From: Myxococcales bacterium
GTDB taxonomy: Bacteria > Myxococcota_A > UBA9042
Assembly (NCBI GenBank): GCA_023954815.1
Contig: JAGSHB010000015.1
Location: 1 to 58,443, forward strand
DNA length: 58,443 bases
Direction of reading: 5' to 3'
Within the stretch, counting starts at the first letter, position 1. Every line of letters starts with the position of its first letter. Below the pieces are notes generated by a model. The model ran no database searches. It saw nothing but the letters and a program-made list of their open reading frames with translations, and was not told the origin of the DNA. Both the position numbers and the translations under genes were made by a program. Below, piece after piece: positions 43,662 to 52,744 of the stretch.

Positions 43662-45338
43662 ATGGGTTCCGACGCCGTCACTGCGCCTGTTCACTTCGAG
43701 AGACACCCCGACACCTACAAGCATTGGACGCTGTCGGTGGACGGAGCGGTCGCCAAATTGACCCTGGAAGTCGCCCTCGATGGCGGCCTCAATCCGGGCT
43801 ACGAACTGAAGCTCAATTCCTACGATTTAGGCGTCGACATCGAGTTGGCGGACGCGATTCGGCGGCTGCGTTTTGAGCACCCCCAGGTGCGCGCCGTCGT
43901 CGTCGGCAGCGGCCTGCCTCGGGTATTTTGTGCGGGTGCCAACATCCGCATGCTGGCCAGCAGCGCTCACGGATTTAAGGTCAACTTCTGCAAGTTCACG
44001 AACGAAACCCGCTGTGAGATCGAAGACGTCAGCGCGTTCTCCGACAAGCACTTCATCGCGGCCGTCAACGGGGCCTGCGCCGGCGGCGGTTACGAGCTGG
44101 CCTTGGCATGCGACGAGATCTACCTCATCGACGATGGCTCCTCGACGGTATCCTTGCCGGAAGTGCCCTTGCTCGGCGTGCTGCCCGGCACCGGCGGGCT
44201 GACCCGCGTGGTCGACAAGCGCAAGGTCCGCCGCGACTACGCCGACTTGTTCTGCACCAAGGCCGAGGGCTTCCGTTTGCGGGACGCCAAGCGCATGAAC
44301 CTCGTCGACGGCGGATTCACCCGCTCCAAGTGGGAGGACAACATCGCCGCGAAGACCGCATCTGCTGTCACCGCGCGCGGTGGCGAAGGAACGGAGCGGG
44401 GCATCACCTTGGCCCCGATCGAGCGCACCTGGGCGGACGGCGACAGCCAAGTCGCGCGCTTGTCCTACAGCCACGTGGAGCTCGAAATCGATCGGGGTCA
44501 GCGCGTCGCTACTTTGGTCATCAAGGGCCCAGAAAACCAGCCTCCAAGCGACGCAGCGGCTTTGCATGCGGCCGCCAATGAGAGCTGGGCGCTGCGCGCG
44601 TTTCGCCAGCTAGACGATGCGCTCCTTGAACTACGCTTCAACCACCCGACCGTCGGTCTCGTGCTGCTCAAGACCGAGGGCGACTTGGCCAACGTCGCTG
44701 CGTGGGACGACGCCATCGTTGCATGGCGGTCTGAAGGCGATTGGTTGGCGCGCGAGATTCAACTGCACCAAGGTCGCGTCCTGCGCCGTTTGGACAACAT
44801 GGCGCGCTCCATGTACGCGCTCATCGAGCCGGGCTCCTGTTTCGGTGGCGTGCTCTACGAAGTCGCGCTCGCTGCCGACCGTTCCTACATGCTCGACGAC
44901 CCCGACGCGGACAACTTCCTGGCGCTGCACACGGTCAACTTCGGTGCCTTCCCGACCCACAACAAGCGCACCCGGCTCGAGATTCGCTACCTCGGCGCGC
45001 CGGACGACTTGGTCGACCTGAAAAACCAGACAGAGCCGATCGATCCCATCGAGGCTCAAGATCTCGGGTTGGTGACGCTGTCGCCGGATGACCTCGACTG
45101 GGAAGACGAGATTCGCATCGAGATCGAGGAGCGTGCGTCGCTTTCGCCCGACGGCCTCACCGGCATGGAGCAGAACTTGCGCTTCGCCGGCGCCGAGACC
45201 TGCGAGACCAAGATCTTCGGTCGGTTGACCGCCTGGCAGAACTGGATCTTCCAGCGGCCCAATGCGGTCGGTGAGCGCGGTGCGCTGAGTATGTACGGCC
45301 ATCCCGAAAAGCCGATCTTCGACTGGAAACGCACGTAG
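43662..45338 (+). CDS. boxC: 2,3-epoxybenzoyl-CoA dihydrolase BoxC
   Basis: A 558-residue crotonase-superfamily protein made of two enoyl-CoA-hydratase-like halves, the size and layout of BoxC. BoxC opens the ring of 2,3-epoxybenzoyl-CoA in the aerobic box pathway of benzoate degradation, giving dehydroadipyl-CoA semialdehyde and formate. Motifs: RVFCAGANIRML, NGACAGGGYELALACDEIYL, LPEVPLLGVLPGTGGLTRV in the first half and GSCFGGVLYEVALAADRSYML in the second. ATG 43662 has AGAGAG upstream. It precedes boxB by 83 bp. Confidence 0.95.
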   Translation: MGSDAVTAPVHFERHPDTYKHWTLSVDGAVAKLTLEVALDGGLNPGYELKLNSYDLGVDIELADAIRRLRFEHPQVRAVVVGSGLPRVFCAGANIRMLASSAHGFKVNFCKFTNETRCEIEDVSAFSDKHFIAAVNGACAGGGYELALACDEIYLIDDGSSTVSLPEVPLLGVLPGTGGLTRVVDKRKVRRDYADLFCTKAEGFRLRDAKRMNLVDGGFTRSKWEDNIAAKTASAVTARGGEGTERGITLAPIERTWADGDSQVARLSYSHVELEIDRGQRVATLVIKGPENQPPSDAAALHAAANESWALRAFRQLDDALLELRFNHPTVGLVLLKTEGDLANVAAWDDAIVAWRSEGDWLAREIQLHQGRVLRRLDNMARSMYALIEPGSCFGGVLYEVALAADRSYMLDDPDADNFLALHTVNFGAFPTHNKRTRLEIRYLGAPDDLVDLKNQTEPIDPIEAQDLGLVTLSPDDLDWEDEIRIEIEERASLSPDGLTGMEQNLRFAGAETCETKIFGRLTAWQNWIFQRPNAVGERGALSMYGHPEKPIFDWKRT

Positions 45339-45421
45339 GTTCGACAAAAAGCTGGGATCGGGCTGCAGATGACGCCTATCCTGAGCCCGAGTATCCGCAG
45401 ACGCATCATTGAGGAGTCCCC

Positions 45422-46837
45422 ATGGGCGCGATCGACTACCAGAGCCTGATTCCCAACAACGTCAATCTCAAAGACGACCGGCGCCTTCAGCGGGCCCTGG
45501 AGCGTTGGCAGCCCAACTACCTCAACTGGTGGAACGAGATGGGCCCCGACAACTTCCAGACCAAGGATGTCTACCTGCGCACGGCCATCAGCGCCGACCG
45601 CTCGGGCTGGGCGCATTTTGACTACGTGAAGATGCCGGACTACCGCTGGGGCATCTTCCTGGCTGAGCCGGAGCCCGATCGCAAGATCCACTTCGGCGAC
45701 CACATGGGTCAGGACGCTTGGCAGACCGTGCCGGGCGAGTACCGCAACGTGCTGCGGCGCATCATCGTCACCCAGGGGGACACGGAGCCAGCCAGCGTTG
45801 AGCAGCAGCGCGCGTTGGGCAACACGGCGCCGAGTCTGTACGACCTGCGGAACCTCTTTCAGGTCAACGTCGAGGAAGGCCGCCACCTCTGGGCGATGGT
45901 CTACCTGCTGCACAGCTACTTCGGCCGGGAAGGGCGCGAAGAGGCTGAGGAGCTGCTGGCTCGCCGGTCGGGTGACGTGGACAAGCCGCGGATCCTCGAT
46001 GCGTTCAATCAGCCCTGCGACGACTGGCTGAGTTTCTTCTGTTTCACCATGTTTGCGGACCGTGATGGCAAATATCAGCTTGCCGCGTTGGCCGAATCCG
46101 CCTTCGATCCCCTGGCGCGGACGTGCAAATTCATGCTGACCGAAGAGGCGCACCACCTCTTCGTCGGCGACACGGGGCTGGAGCGCATCATTCGCCGCGG
46201 TGCTGAGTTGACGTTGGCCGATCCCAACGGCGACGCCCGGGCCCAGGGCGGCATCGACCTGCCAACCATTCAGCGCTTCATCAACTACTGGTTTTCCTAC
46301 TGCCTCGATCTGTTCGGCTCGGAGATCAGCACCAACGCGGCGGATTACTTCGGTAACAGCCTCAAGGGCCGGTTCCAGGAAAAACGCTACAGCGAGCACA
46401 CGGGGCTCGGTCAGGGCAAGAGCTTCGAGGTCTACAAGAACGGCGCGTTCTCCAATGAAGAGGTGCCGCTGCGCAACGCCATGAACGAGGTCCTGCGCGA
46501 CGACTACATCGATGAGTGCGGCAACGCCGTGCGCCGGTGGAACAAGGCCATCGCCAAGATCGGTGCCGACTTCGAGCTGAAACTGCCTCACCGCCGCTTC
46601 CATCGGCACCAGGGCTTGTACGGCGACAACTTCTTCAACCCGGAAGGGGAGCCCATCAGCGAGGCGGAGTTCGAAGCGAACCGCGATAAATGGCTGAAAT
46701 CCGATGCTGATCTGGCCTTTGTGCGTCAGCTCATGCAGCCCTGCTACGAGCCCGGCAAGATGGCCAACTGGATCGCCCCACCCAAGCGCGGCATTGACGG
46801 CAAAGGGCAAGACTTCGAGTACGTCCGGTTCGCCTGA
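45422..46837 (+). CDS. boxB: Benzoyl-CoA 2,3-epoxidase oxygenase subunit BoxB
   Basis: A 471-residue diiron oxygenase component that epoxidises benzoyl-CoA at C2-C3. The ligand-bearing helices include TQGDTEPASVEQQRALG, LFQVNVEEGRHLWAMVYLL, and MLTEEAHHLFVGDTGL with a Glu-x-x-His motif. It normally needs the FAD/iron-sulfur reductase BoxA, which is not in this window and must be encoded elsewhere. GAGGAG lies 5 nt before ATG 45422. Placed between boxC and beta-oxidation genes. Confidence 0.96.
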   Translation: MGAIDYQSLIPNNVNLKDDRRLQRALERWQPNYLNWWNEMGPDNFQTKDVYLRTAISADRSGWAHFDYVKMPDYRWGIFLAEPEPDRKIHFGDHMGQDAWQTVPGEYRNVLRRIIVTQGDTEPASVEQQRALGNTAPSLYDLRNLFQVNVEEGRHLWAMVYLLHSYFGREGREEAEELLARRSGDVDKPRILDAFNQPCDDWLSFFCFTMFADRDGKYQLAALAESAFDPLARTCKFMLTEEAHHLFVGDTGLERIIRRGAELTLADPNGDARAQGGIDLPTIQRFINYWFSYCLDLFGSEISTNAADYFGNSLKGRFQEKRYSEHTGLGQGKSFEVYKNGAFSNEEVPLRNAMNEVLRDDYIDECGNAVRRWNKAIAKIGADFELKLPHRRFHRHQGLYGDNFFNPEGEPISEAEFEANRDKWLKSDADLAFVRQLMQPCYEPGKMANWIAPPKRGIDGKGQDFEYVRFA

Positions 46838-46935
46838 GCAGCCGAGTTGGGCTGCGTTCATTACCTGACAATCTTCAACGGGATGAGCTGGGCGATCGCT
46901 TGTTCGCTTGTGGTTCAATCTCCCTGGAGGCGACC

Positions 46936-47730
46936 GTGACCGACGCACCTCTCGTACTCAGAGATAGGCAGGACGGCGTTGAGACGTGGACGCTGAACCG
47001 TCCCCGCAAGCTCAACAGTCTCGATCAAGCCATGGTCGACGCCCTTCATGGCGCCCTGGATGCCGTCTGGGATGACCAGGCGCTGCGCTGCGTGATTGTC
47101 ACAGGGGCAGGCGACCGCGCTTTCGTGGCGGGCGCCGACATCGCCCAACTTCGTGAGCGACGGCACGCGGACGCCTTGCTCGCCATCAACGCGACGCTTT
47201 TTGACCGGTTGGCGCGGCTTCCTGTGCCGACCATCGCGGCGGTCAACGGTTTTGCCCTGGGGGGCGGCTGCGAGCTGGCTATGGCCTGTGATCTGCGCAT
47301 CGCAGCGGATAACGCGAAGTTCGGTCAACCAGAGGTCGGGCTCGGCATCATGGCTGCGGCTGGGGGAACCTACCGTCTGCCCGCGCTGGTTGGTTTGGGC
47401 ATGGCCCGCGAGCTGCTCTTCACCGGGCGCATCATCGATGCCGAAACCGCCCACGCGATAGGCCTCGTCAATCGCGTCGTTCCGGCTGCTGAGCTCGCTG
47501 ACACGGCGATGAAGCTGGCGCAAGAGATCGCTAGGGCGGACTCCATGGCGGTGCGCATGAGTAAGGCCGCGTTGGCCCAGCACACGGATGGCGGTCCAGA
47601 CCTGATGGCCTTCGAGTCGACCGCCCAGGCCGTACTCTTCGAATCACCTGAGAAATTCCGCCGTATGGACGCGTTCTTGGCGCGAAAAGCCCGGCGCGCC
47701 GCCGAAAAAGCGGAAAAGGAGCTTTCATGA
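46936..47730 (+). CDS. Enoyl-CoA hydratase
   Basis: A 264-residue crotonase-type enoyl-CoA hydratase with both catalytic glutamates: GGGCELAMACDLRIA and FGQPEVGLGI. The oxyanion-hole motif is AFVAGADIAQL. It likely hydrates the dehydroadipyl-CoA produced downstream of BoxC, or serves general beta-oxidation. GTG 46936 is chosen because GGAGG lies 5 nt before it. The following dehydrogenase overlaps it (ATGA), forming a two-step hydration-oxidation pair. Confidence 0.93.
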   Translation: MTDAPLVLRDRQDGVETWTLNRPRKLNSLDQAMVDALHGALDAVWDDQALRCVIVTGAGDRAFVAGADIAQLRERRHADALLAINATLFDRLARLPVPTIAAVNGFALGGGCELAMACDLRIAADNAKFGQPEVGLGIMAAAGGTYRLPALVGLGMARELLFTGRIIDAETAHAIGLVNRVVPAAELADTAMKLAQEIARADSMAVRMSKAALAQHTDGGPDLMAFESTAQAVLFESPEKFRRMDAFLARKARRAAEKAEKELS

Positions 47731-48596
47731 GCCTGTTCACGCCCGCCGATTGGCAGGTCTGCGTCATCGGCGCCGGCACCATGGGTCATGGCATCGCTCA
47801 GGTCATCGCCATGACGGGCGCGCGCACCTGTCTGCATGACGTCAGCGGTGAAGCCATCGACCGTGGCCTGGCCAAGGTGCGCGCCAACCTCGACAAGGGA
47901 GTCGCCCGCGGCAAGGTCGACGAGGCTGTGCTCAAGACGACGCTGCAGGCCCTGCGCGGCGACGTGGACTTAGCCGCCGCTGTGGGCAACGCCGACCTCA
48001 TCATCGAGGCGGTACCTGAGCTGCCTGACCTGAAAAAGCGCATCTTTCGCAGTGTGGCAGCACACAGCAAGCCCGGCGCCATCTTCGCCTCCAATACCAG
48101 CTCCATCCCCTTGGCACGTTTAGCTGAAGCCGTGCCTGATCCGGCCAGATTCATCGGCATGCACTTCTTCAATCCAGTGCATATTCAGCCCCTGCTCGAG
48201 TTGGTCCGCGCCACGACCACTAGTGACGAGACCCTCGACGCCATCGTCTCCTTGGCGAAAGCCATGGGCAAAGATCCGATTGTCGTCGCTGATTCGCCTG
48301 GTTTCGCCAGCAGCCGTCTGGGCCTCGCGCTGGGGCTCGAAGCCATTCGCATGTTGGAAGAAGGTGTTGCGAGCGCTGCTGATATCGACAAGGCCATGCA
48401 GCTTGGCTATCGGCACCCAATGGGGCCGCTGAAGCTGACCGATCTCATTGGTCTGGATGTGCGCTTGGCCATCGCCGAGACTTTGGCTGCAGAGATCGAT
48501 GCCACCCGTTTTGCGCCGCCGCCCTTACTGCGGAAGCTGGTCGCTGAAGGCAAGCTCGGCAAGAAGTCAGGCGAAGGGTTCTATCGCTACGACTAG
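47727..48596 (+). CDS. 3-hydroxyacyl-CoA dehydrogenase
   Basis: A 289-residue 3-hydroxybutyryl-CoA dehydrogenase-type enzyme. NAD-binding motif VCVIGAGTMGHGIAQVIA, catalytic-site HFFNPVHIQPLLELV and the C-terminal domain motif PMGPLKLTDLIGLD are clear. It oxidises 3-hydroxyacyl-CoA, here probably 3-hydroxyadipyl-CoA, after the hydratase encoded just upstream. Overlap ATGA shows tight coupling. The C-terminal GKKSGEGFYRYD is a full-length end. Confidence 0.95.
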   Translation: MSLFTPADWQVCVIGAGTMGHGIAQVIAMTGARTCLHDVSGEAIDRGLAKVRANLDKGVARGKVDEAVLKTTLQALRGDVDLAAAVGNADLIIEAVPELPDLKKRIFRSVAAHSKPGAIFASNTSSIPLARLAEAVPDPARFIGMHFFNPVHIQPLLELVRATTTSDETLDAIVSLAKAMGKDPIVVADSPGFASSRLGLALGLEAIRMLEEGVASAADIDKAMQLGYRHPMGPLKLTDLIGLDVRLAIAETLAAEIDATRFAPPPLLRKLVAEGKLGKKSGEGFYRYD

Positions 48597-48623
48597 CCGA
48601 CGCAGCCACAGCAGGAGCGACAC

Positions 48624-49586
48624 ATGAAAGTCCTCATCGTGGGTGCCGGCGCTGTCGGGCAGGCCTATGGCTACCATCTACAACGTGGCGGGGCCGAGGT
48701 GGGCTTCTTCATTCGCGAGAAGTATCGGGACGAACTCGCCGGCGGCGTGGTGGTCTACCCGCTCAATCGCAAGACAGCGTGGGAGCCCGAGCCATTCGCC
48801 AACTACTCACTACACAGCGATTGGCAGACCGTCAGCGAAACGCAGTGGGATCAGGTCTGGTTGGCCGTGCCGTCCACCGCGATCCGCATGGGTTGGTTGG
48901 GCGACATGATGGCTGCCGTTGGCGATGCGACCATCGTCTCGTTGCAGCCAGGTCTCGATGACCAGGACGTGCTGCTCGCCCATGTGCCAGCCGAACGTTT
49001 GGTGCAGGGCGTCATCACGCTGCAGAGCTTTCACGCGCCCCTGCCGGGGGACGCGGACGTAGAACCCGGGATTGCGTGGTGGTTTCCGCCGCTGAGTCCC
49101 TTGCCGTTGGGTGGGCCCGCCGCTGCGGTCACGTCCGTCGCTGCGGTATTGAAGAAGGGAGGTTGCCCCGCTTCACCCAAGCCAGGCAAGCAAGTGACCG
49201 CGGTGGGCGCCTCGGCTCTCATGATGCCGATTATCGGCGCGCTGGAGACCGCCAACTGGTCGTTTCGCACCCTGCGGACGACCGGTGCGCTGGCTATGGG
49301 GTGCGATGCCGCCAGACAGTGTGCGGCCATTGTCGCGAAAGCCCAAAACAAGCGAAAACCCTTGATTGTCGGCCTGATTCGTCCGTGGCTGCTAGGAGTC
49401 GTCCTGCGCGTGGCGCCACGATTCACGCCCTTCGATCTCGAGAAGTTCTTGGCCTACCACTTCACCAAGGTCGGTCCGCAGACGCGCTTGATGCTGGACA
49501 CCTACATCGACAGAGGCCATGCGATGAAGATGCCGACGGACGGCGTCAAGCGCCTCAAGATGGGGCTATCGACCCCGCCGGCCTAG
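48624..49586 (+). CDS. Ketopantoate reductase / ApbA-like family protein
   Basis: A 320-residue protein with the ApbA/PanE N-terminal dinucleotide fold (KVLIVGAGAVGQAYGYHLQ). Beyond the Rossmann part, canonical PanE catalytic motifs are weak, so this is a reductase-like family member of unknown substrate, not a safe PanE call. It lies 27 bp after the dehydrogenase and ends with a stop that overlaps the opposite Cys-rich gene's stop in the palindrome CTAG. AGGAG precedes ATG 48624. Confidence 0.7.
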   Translation: MKVLIVGAGAVGQAYGYHLQRGGAEVGFFIREKYRDELAGGVVVYPLNRKTAWEPEPFANYSLHSDWQTVSETQWDQVWLAVPSTAIRMGWLGDMMAAVGDATIVSLQPGLDDQDVLLAHVPAERLVQGVITLQSFHAPLPGDADVEPGIAWWFPPLSPLPLGGPAAAVTSVAAVLKKGGCPASPKPGKQVTAVGASALMMPIIGALETANWSFRTLRTTGALAMGCDAARQCAAIVAKAQNKRKPLIVGLIRPWLLGVVLRVAPRFTPFDLEKFLAYHFTKVGPQTRLMLDTYIDRGHAMKMPTDGVKRLKMGLSTPPA

Positions 49587-52500
49587 AAGCAGCTGGTGCC
49601 GAGCTTAGGTTTGAAGACGCAGCCCACCTTGGCGTCGCAGCTGTCGGACGTGCAGTCCTTGTCGTCGTCACAATCCAAACTGTCGTGCTCACAATCTTTG
49701 TCCCCGCTGTCGCATTTGTCTTTCGTGCAGGGCTTGCCGTCATCGCACCTCAGGACCGTCGCCTTGCACTGGCCGAGGCCATTGCACGCCGCTGTCTTCG
49801 CGCACCAACCGGCGCTGCACGGCGTGCCCTTTGGCTTGGGCGTCTCTTCGCAAGTCGCCTTGCCGCCAACGTTGACACAGTTGCGGAACTCGCAGGCGTT
49901 GTTGCTGCAGCTCATGATGCTGCCGCCGGCGCACTTGCCCTGGGAGTCGCACTTGGTGTTGGAGGTGCATGGATCGCCGTCGCTGCACGAATTGCCCTCG
50001 TTCGATTTGGCTTCGCACTTGCCGTTGTTGCAGACATCCGTGGTGCAGGGGTTGCCGTCGTTGCAGTGACTGTCCTTCCCGCAGCCGCAGCCGGCGCCAG
50101 GTTTGAAACTGCCCATACAGATCCCTGTTGCGTCACACTGGTCCTTGTTCGTGCACTTGTTTCCGTCATCACAGCCCGCGCCTGCTGTGACCGGTTTGTA
50201 GGCACACTTGTCTTCCGATGCGCTGCAGTACGCCGTGTAGCACGGCCCAGGCGGCGTGCAGGTGATGGCCACGGACCCTTGGCAGCCGCCCGTACCATCG
50301 CATTTGTCGCCGGAGGTGCACTTGGTGCCGTCGCTGCAGGACTTGCTGCTAGGCGCAGGTTTGGTGGTGCAGTTGCCAGTCGTTGGGTCGCAAGCCCCGA
50401 TCGCGCACGTCGTCGCGTCTGGGCACTTCTTCGTGCCACTTGCGATGCACTTTCCGGTCTTGCAGTACGTGCCCGCCGTGCACTTGCTCCCGTCGCTACA
50501 GGTCGTGCCATCTGCCTTGTTCGTGGACTTGCAGCTGTCGGTTGACTCGTCGCAGCTGCTGGTCGCACAGGCCGTCCCCAGACAGGTACGCGGCTCCAAC
50601 ATCACGCACGCGCCCTTGCCGTCACAGTTGTCACCAGCGGTGCAGTACTTTCCGTCATTGCACTTCGTTCCCTTGGTGAACGGCACCGCGATGCAGGAGT
50701 ACGAGCTCGCTGAGTCGGAATGACAGGTGCCCTTCGCACACATGGTGTGTTTGCCCGTGCAGTCCGGCGGCGCGCCCTTTTGGCAGGTACCCGACTTGCA
50801 GAAGTCGTTGGTTGTGCAGCCATTGCCGTCCGCGTCGCAGCCGGTGCCGTTGGGTTTCGTCGTCAAGCCGCACTGGCCGGTCTTGGGGTCGCACACGCCC
50901 TTCTTGCAGGCGCCGTCGATCCCTGAGCAGTCCTTTGGCTTGTTACCTGCCTTACAGGCGCCCGCGTCGCAAATCCCGCTGCCAGCGACCTGACATTTGT
51001 CTCCCGTATCGCACGCGACCTTCTTGCTGGCTGCGATGGCTGTGTTTTGGCACTTGCCGCTGGCGCACTTGTCAGCCGTGCAGCCGTTGCCGTCGCTACA
51101 GTCGCCGTCAGCCTTACACTCGCACGTGAACGTCGACTTGCATTGGCCGAGGCCGCACTTCCAGGTCGTGCACGAGTCCCCGTCTTTGCACTTGCCACCC
51201 TCATTGGCCACGGTCTGCAAACAGCCCGCCGAGGGTGAGCAGGCGCCGGTTGTGCACGGGTTGCCGTCATCGCACGTCTGGTCAGCGGCCTTGAATTTGC
51301 AGTCGCCCGTGGACTTGTCGCAGCTGTCGACGGTACAGGCGATCTTGTCGTCGCAGGCCTTCGGTGTGCCGACGCAGCCACCCTTGCTGCAGACGTCACT
51401 GGTCGTGCAGGCCGAGCCATCATCACATTTAACGCCTTCCTGAGCGCCATAAGTGCAGCCGCCGCTCGCATTGCAGCTGTCCTTGGTACAGGCATTATTG
51501 TCATTGCAATCGACGTCCTTACCCGCCGCGCATTCGCCCTTAGTGCAAGTCGTGCCTTTCGTGCAAGCGTTGCCATCGAAGCACGTTTTGCCCTCATTTT
51601 TAGGCTCATCAACGCACTTTCCGCTGGTCGGATCGCAGACGCTCTGGCTGCAGGTCGAGCCGCTGGTCGTACACGAGACAACCGACTTCGGATCCACGAC
51701 ACAGCTGCCTTTTTCGCACTTCATCGCGCCGAGGCAGAGGTTGGCCGACTTGCAGTCGGCTTCGCTTTGACAGCTGCAGGTCGACGTGCCGGTGCACGCG
51801 CCCTTGCCGTCGCAGTGGTCGTCCTTGGTGCACGTGTTGCCATCGTTGCAGGTGAGCGTCACCGAGGACGCACCCATCACAGCGCAGCCGACCTTTGCAT
51901 CGCAGCCATCCTCGGTACACGGGTCGCCATCGTCGCAGACGCCATCGTTGGCCGTGTGGGCGCAGCCCTTGTCCTTGATGCAGGAGTCCGTCGTGCAGGT
52001 CACGCCGTCACTGCAGTCGAGCGCAGTTGCTGCGCATTTACCCTTGTCGCAGTGACCCTCGCCGGTGCAGGCGTCCCCGTCATCGCACTTCTTCGTGAGG
52101 TCGGTGATGGGATCATGGCGCACGGCCTGGCCGTTGTCGCAGTAGTCCTGCGTGCACGGGTCGCCATCGTCGTAGGCGGACTGTGGCGTGTCGGAGCATT
52201 TGCCGCTGATGCACTGCTTGCCACAAGCGAAAAAGCCACAATTGGTGCCATCTTTGGCAGGCGACCCGACGCACTCGGCCTTGGCATTGCACGTGAACGC
52301 TTGGCACTGATCGCCGCCGCCGTCATCGGGCTTACAGGTTGAATCTACCGGCCGTTCAGTCAATTGGCAGCTTCCGTTGACGCAATCGGCGACCTTGCAT
52401 GGGGTCAACCCGAGGACCTTGCCGGCGCAGTCTCCCTTGGTCAGGCACTGCACCGCGTCAGCTGGCTTGTTCGCGTCCTCTTTGGGGGTGTCAGTGTCTT

Positions 52501-52744
52501 TGTCATCGGCGCCGGTGTCAGACTGTTGCCCACCGTCGGCGATGACGTCGGTGACTTGGCCGGTATCAGCGAGCTTGTCGAGGTGTGCCTTGACCTCCTG
52601 TTCTGATGCGATGTCTGGCAGACAGCCCAAGGGCGCCATCAGCAGGATGAGCAGCACCCAACGCGATAGCTGCCAGCGTTCGGCCACGACTTGACCTCGA
52701 CCTGCGACCCTGAGGTGCTGGTCCATATTCCTTGTCGTCTTCAT
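49583..52744 (-). CDS. Giant Cys-rich repeat lipoprotein, no C-terminal head domain
   Basis: A 1053-residue predicted lipoprotein: signal sequence WVLLILLMAPLGC (lipidated Cys41 when started at ATG 52744), an Asp/Lys-rich linker (GADDKDTDTPKEDANK), then Cys-rich units to the very end (CDDGDACTGEGHC, CDDKIACTVDSC, CNDGNPCTTDVC, CTSDSCDAKVGCVF). Unlike its relatives it has no propeller, enzyme or sorting tail; it stops at KLGTSCF, where a further unit would begin. Function unknown. Its start overlaps the TPR gene stop (TGATG), so they form a pair. ATG 52726 is a possible alternative start. Confidence 0.8.
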   Translation of the reverse strand: MKTTRNMDQHLRVAGRGQVVAERWQLSRWVLLILLMAPLGCLPDIASEQEVKAHLDKLADTGQVTDVIADGGQQSDTGADDKDTDTPKEDANKPADAVQCLTKGDCAGKVLGLTPCKVADCVNGSCQLTERPVDSTCKPDDGGGDQCQAFTCNAKAECVGSPAKDGTNCGFFACGKQCISGKCSDTPQSAYDDGDPCTQDYCDNGQAVRHDPITDLTKKCDDGDACTGEGHCDKGKCAATALDCSDGVTCTTDSCIKDKGCAHTANDGVCDDGDPCTEDGCDAKVGCAVMGASSVTLTCNDGNTCTKDDHCDGKGACTGTSTCSCQSEADCKSANLCLGAMKCEKGSCVVDPKSVVSCTTSGSTCSQSVCDPTSGKCVDEPKNEGKTCFDGNACTKGTTCTKGECAAGKDVDCNDNNACTKDSCNASGGCTYGAQEGVKCDDGSACTTSDVCSKGGCVGTPKACDDKIACTVDSCDKSTGDCKFKAADQTCDDGNPCTTGACSPSAGCLQTVANEGGKCKDGDSCTTWKCGLGQCKSTFTCECKADGDCSDGNGCTADKCASGKCQNTAIAASKKVACDTGDKCQVAGSGICDAGACKAGNKPKDCSGIDGACKKGVCDPKTGQCGLTTKPNGTGCDADGNGCTTNDFCKSGTCQKGAPPDCTGKHTMCAKGTCHSDSASSYSCIAVPFTKGTKCNDGKYCTAGDNCDGKGACVMLEPRTCLGTACATSSCDESTDSCKSTNKADGTTCSDGSKCTAGTYCKTGKCIASGTKKCPDATTCAIGACDPTTGNCTTKPAPSSKSCSDGTKCTSGDKCDGTGGCQGSVAITCTPPGPCYTAYCSASEDKCAYKPVTAGAGCDDGNKCTNKDQCDATGICMGSFKPGAGCGCGKDSHCNDGNPCTTDVCNNGKCEAKSNEGNSCSDGDPCTSNTKCDSQGKCAGGSIMSCSNNACEFRNCVNVGGKATCEETPKPKGTPCSAGWCAKTAACNGLGQCKATVLRCDDGKPCTKDKCDSGDKDCEHDSLDCDDDKDCTSDSCDAKVGCVFKPKLGTSCF

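Noticed and set aside
46838-46855. Small GCAGCC/GGCTGC hairpin after boxB
   Set aside because: The 6-bp stem lacks a U-run and lies within a likely operon, so it is too weak to call a terminator.
45056-46948. A 630-codon open frame on the minus strand
   Set aside because: It lies antisense across boxB and the end of boxC, both of which are unmistakable. Long antisense frames are expected at this GC content.
49076-50545. A 489-codon plus-strand frame
   Set aside because: It runs out of frame through the reductase-like gene and antisense to the Cys-rich gene; its composition is a shadow of those genes.
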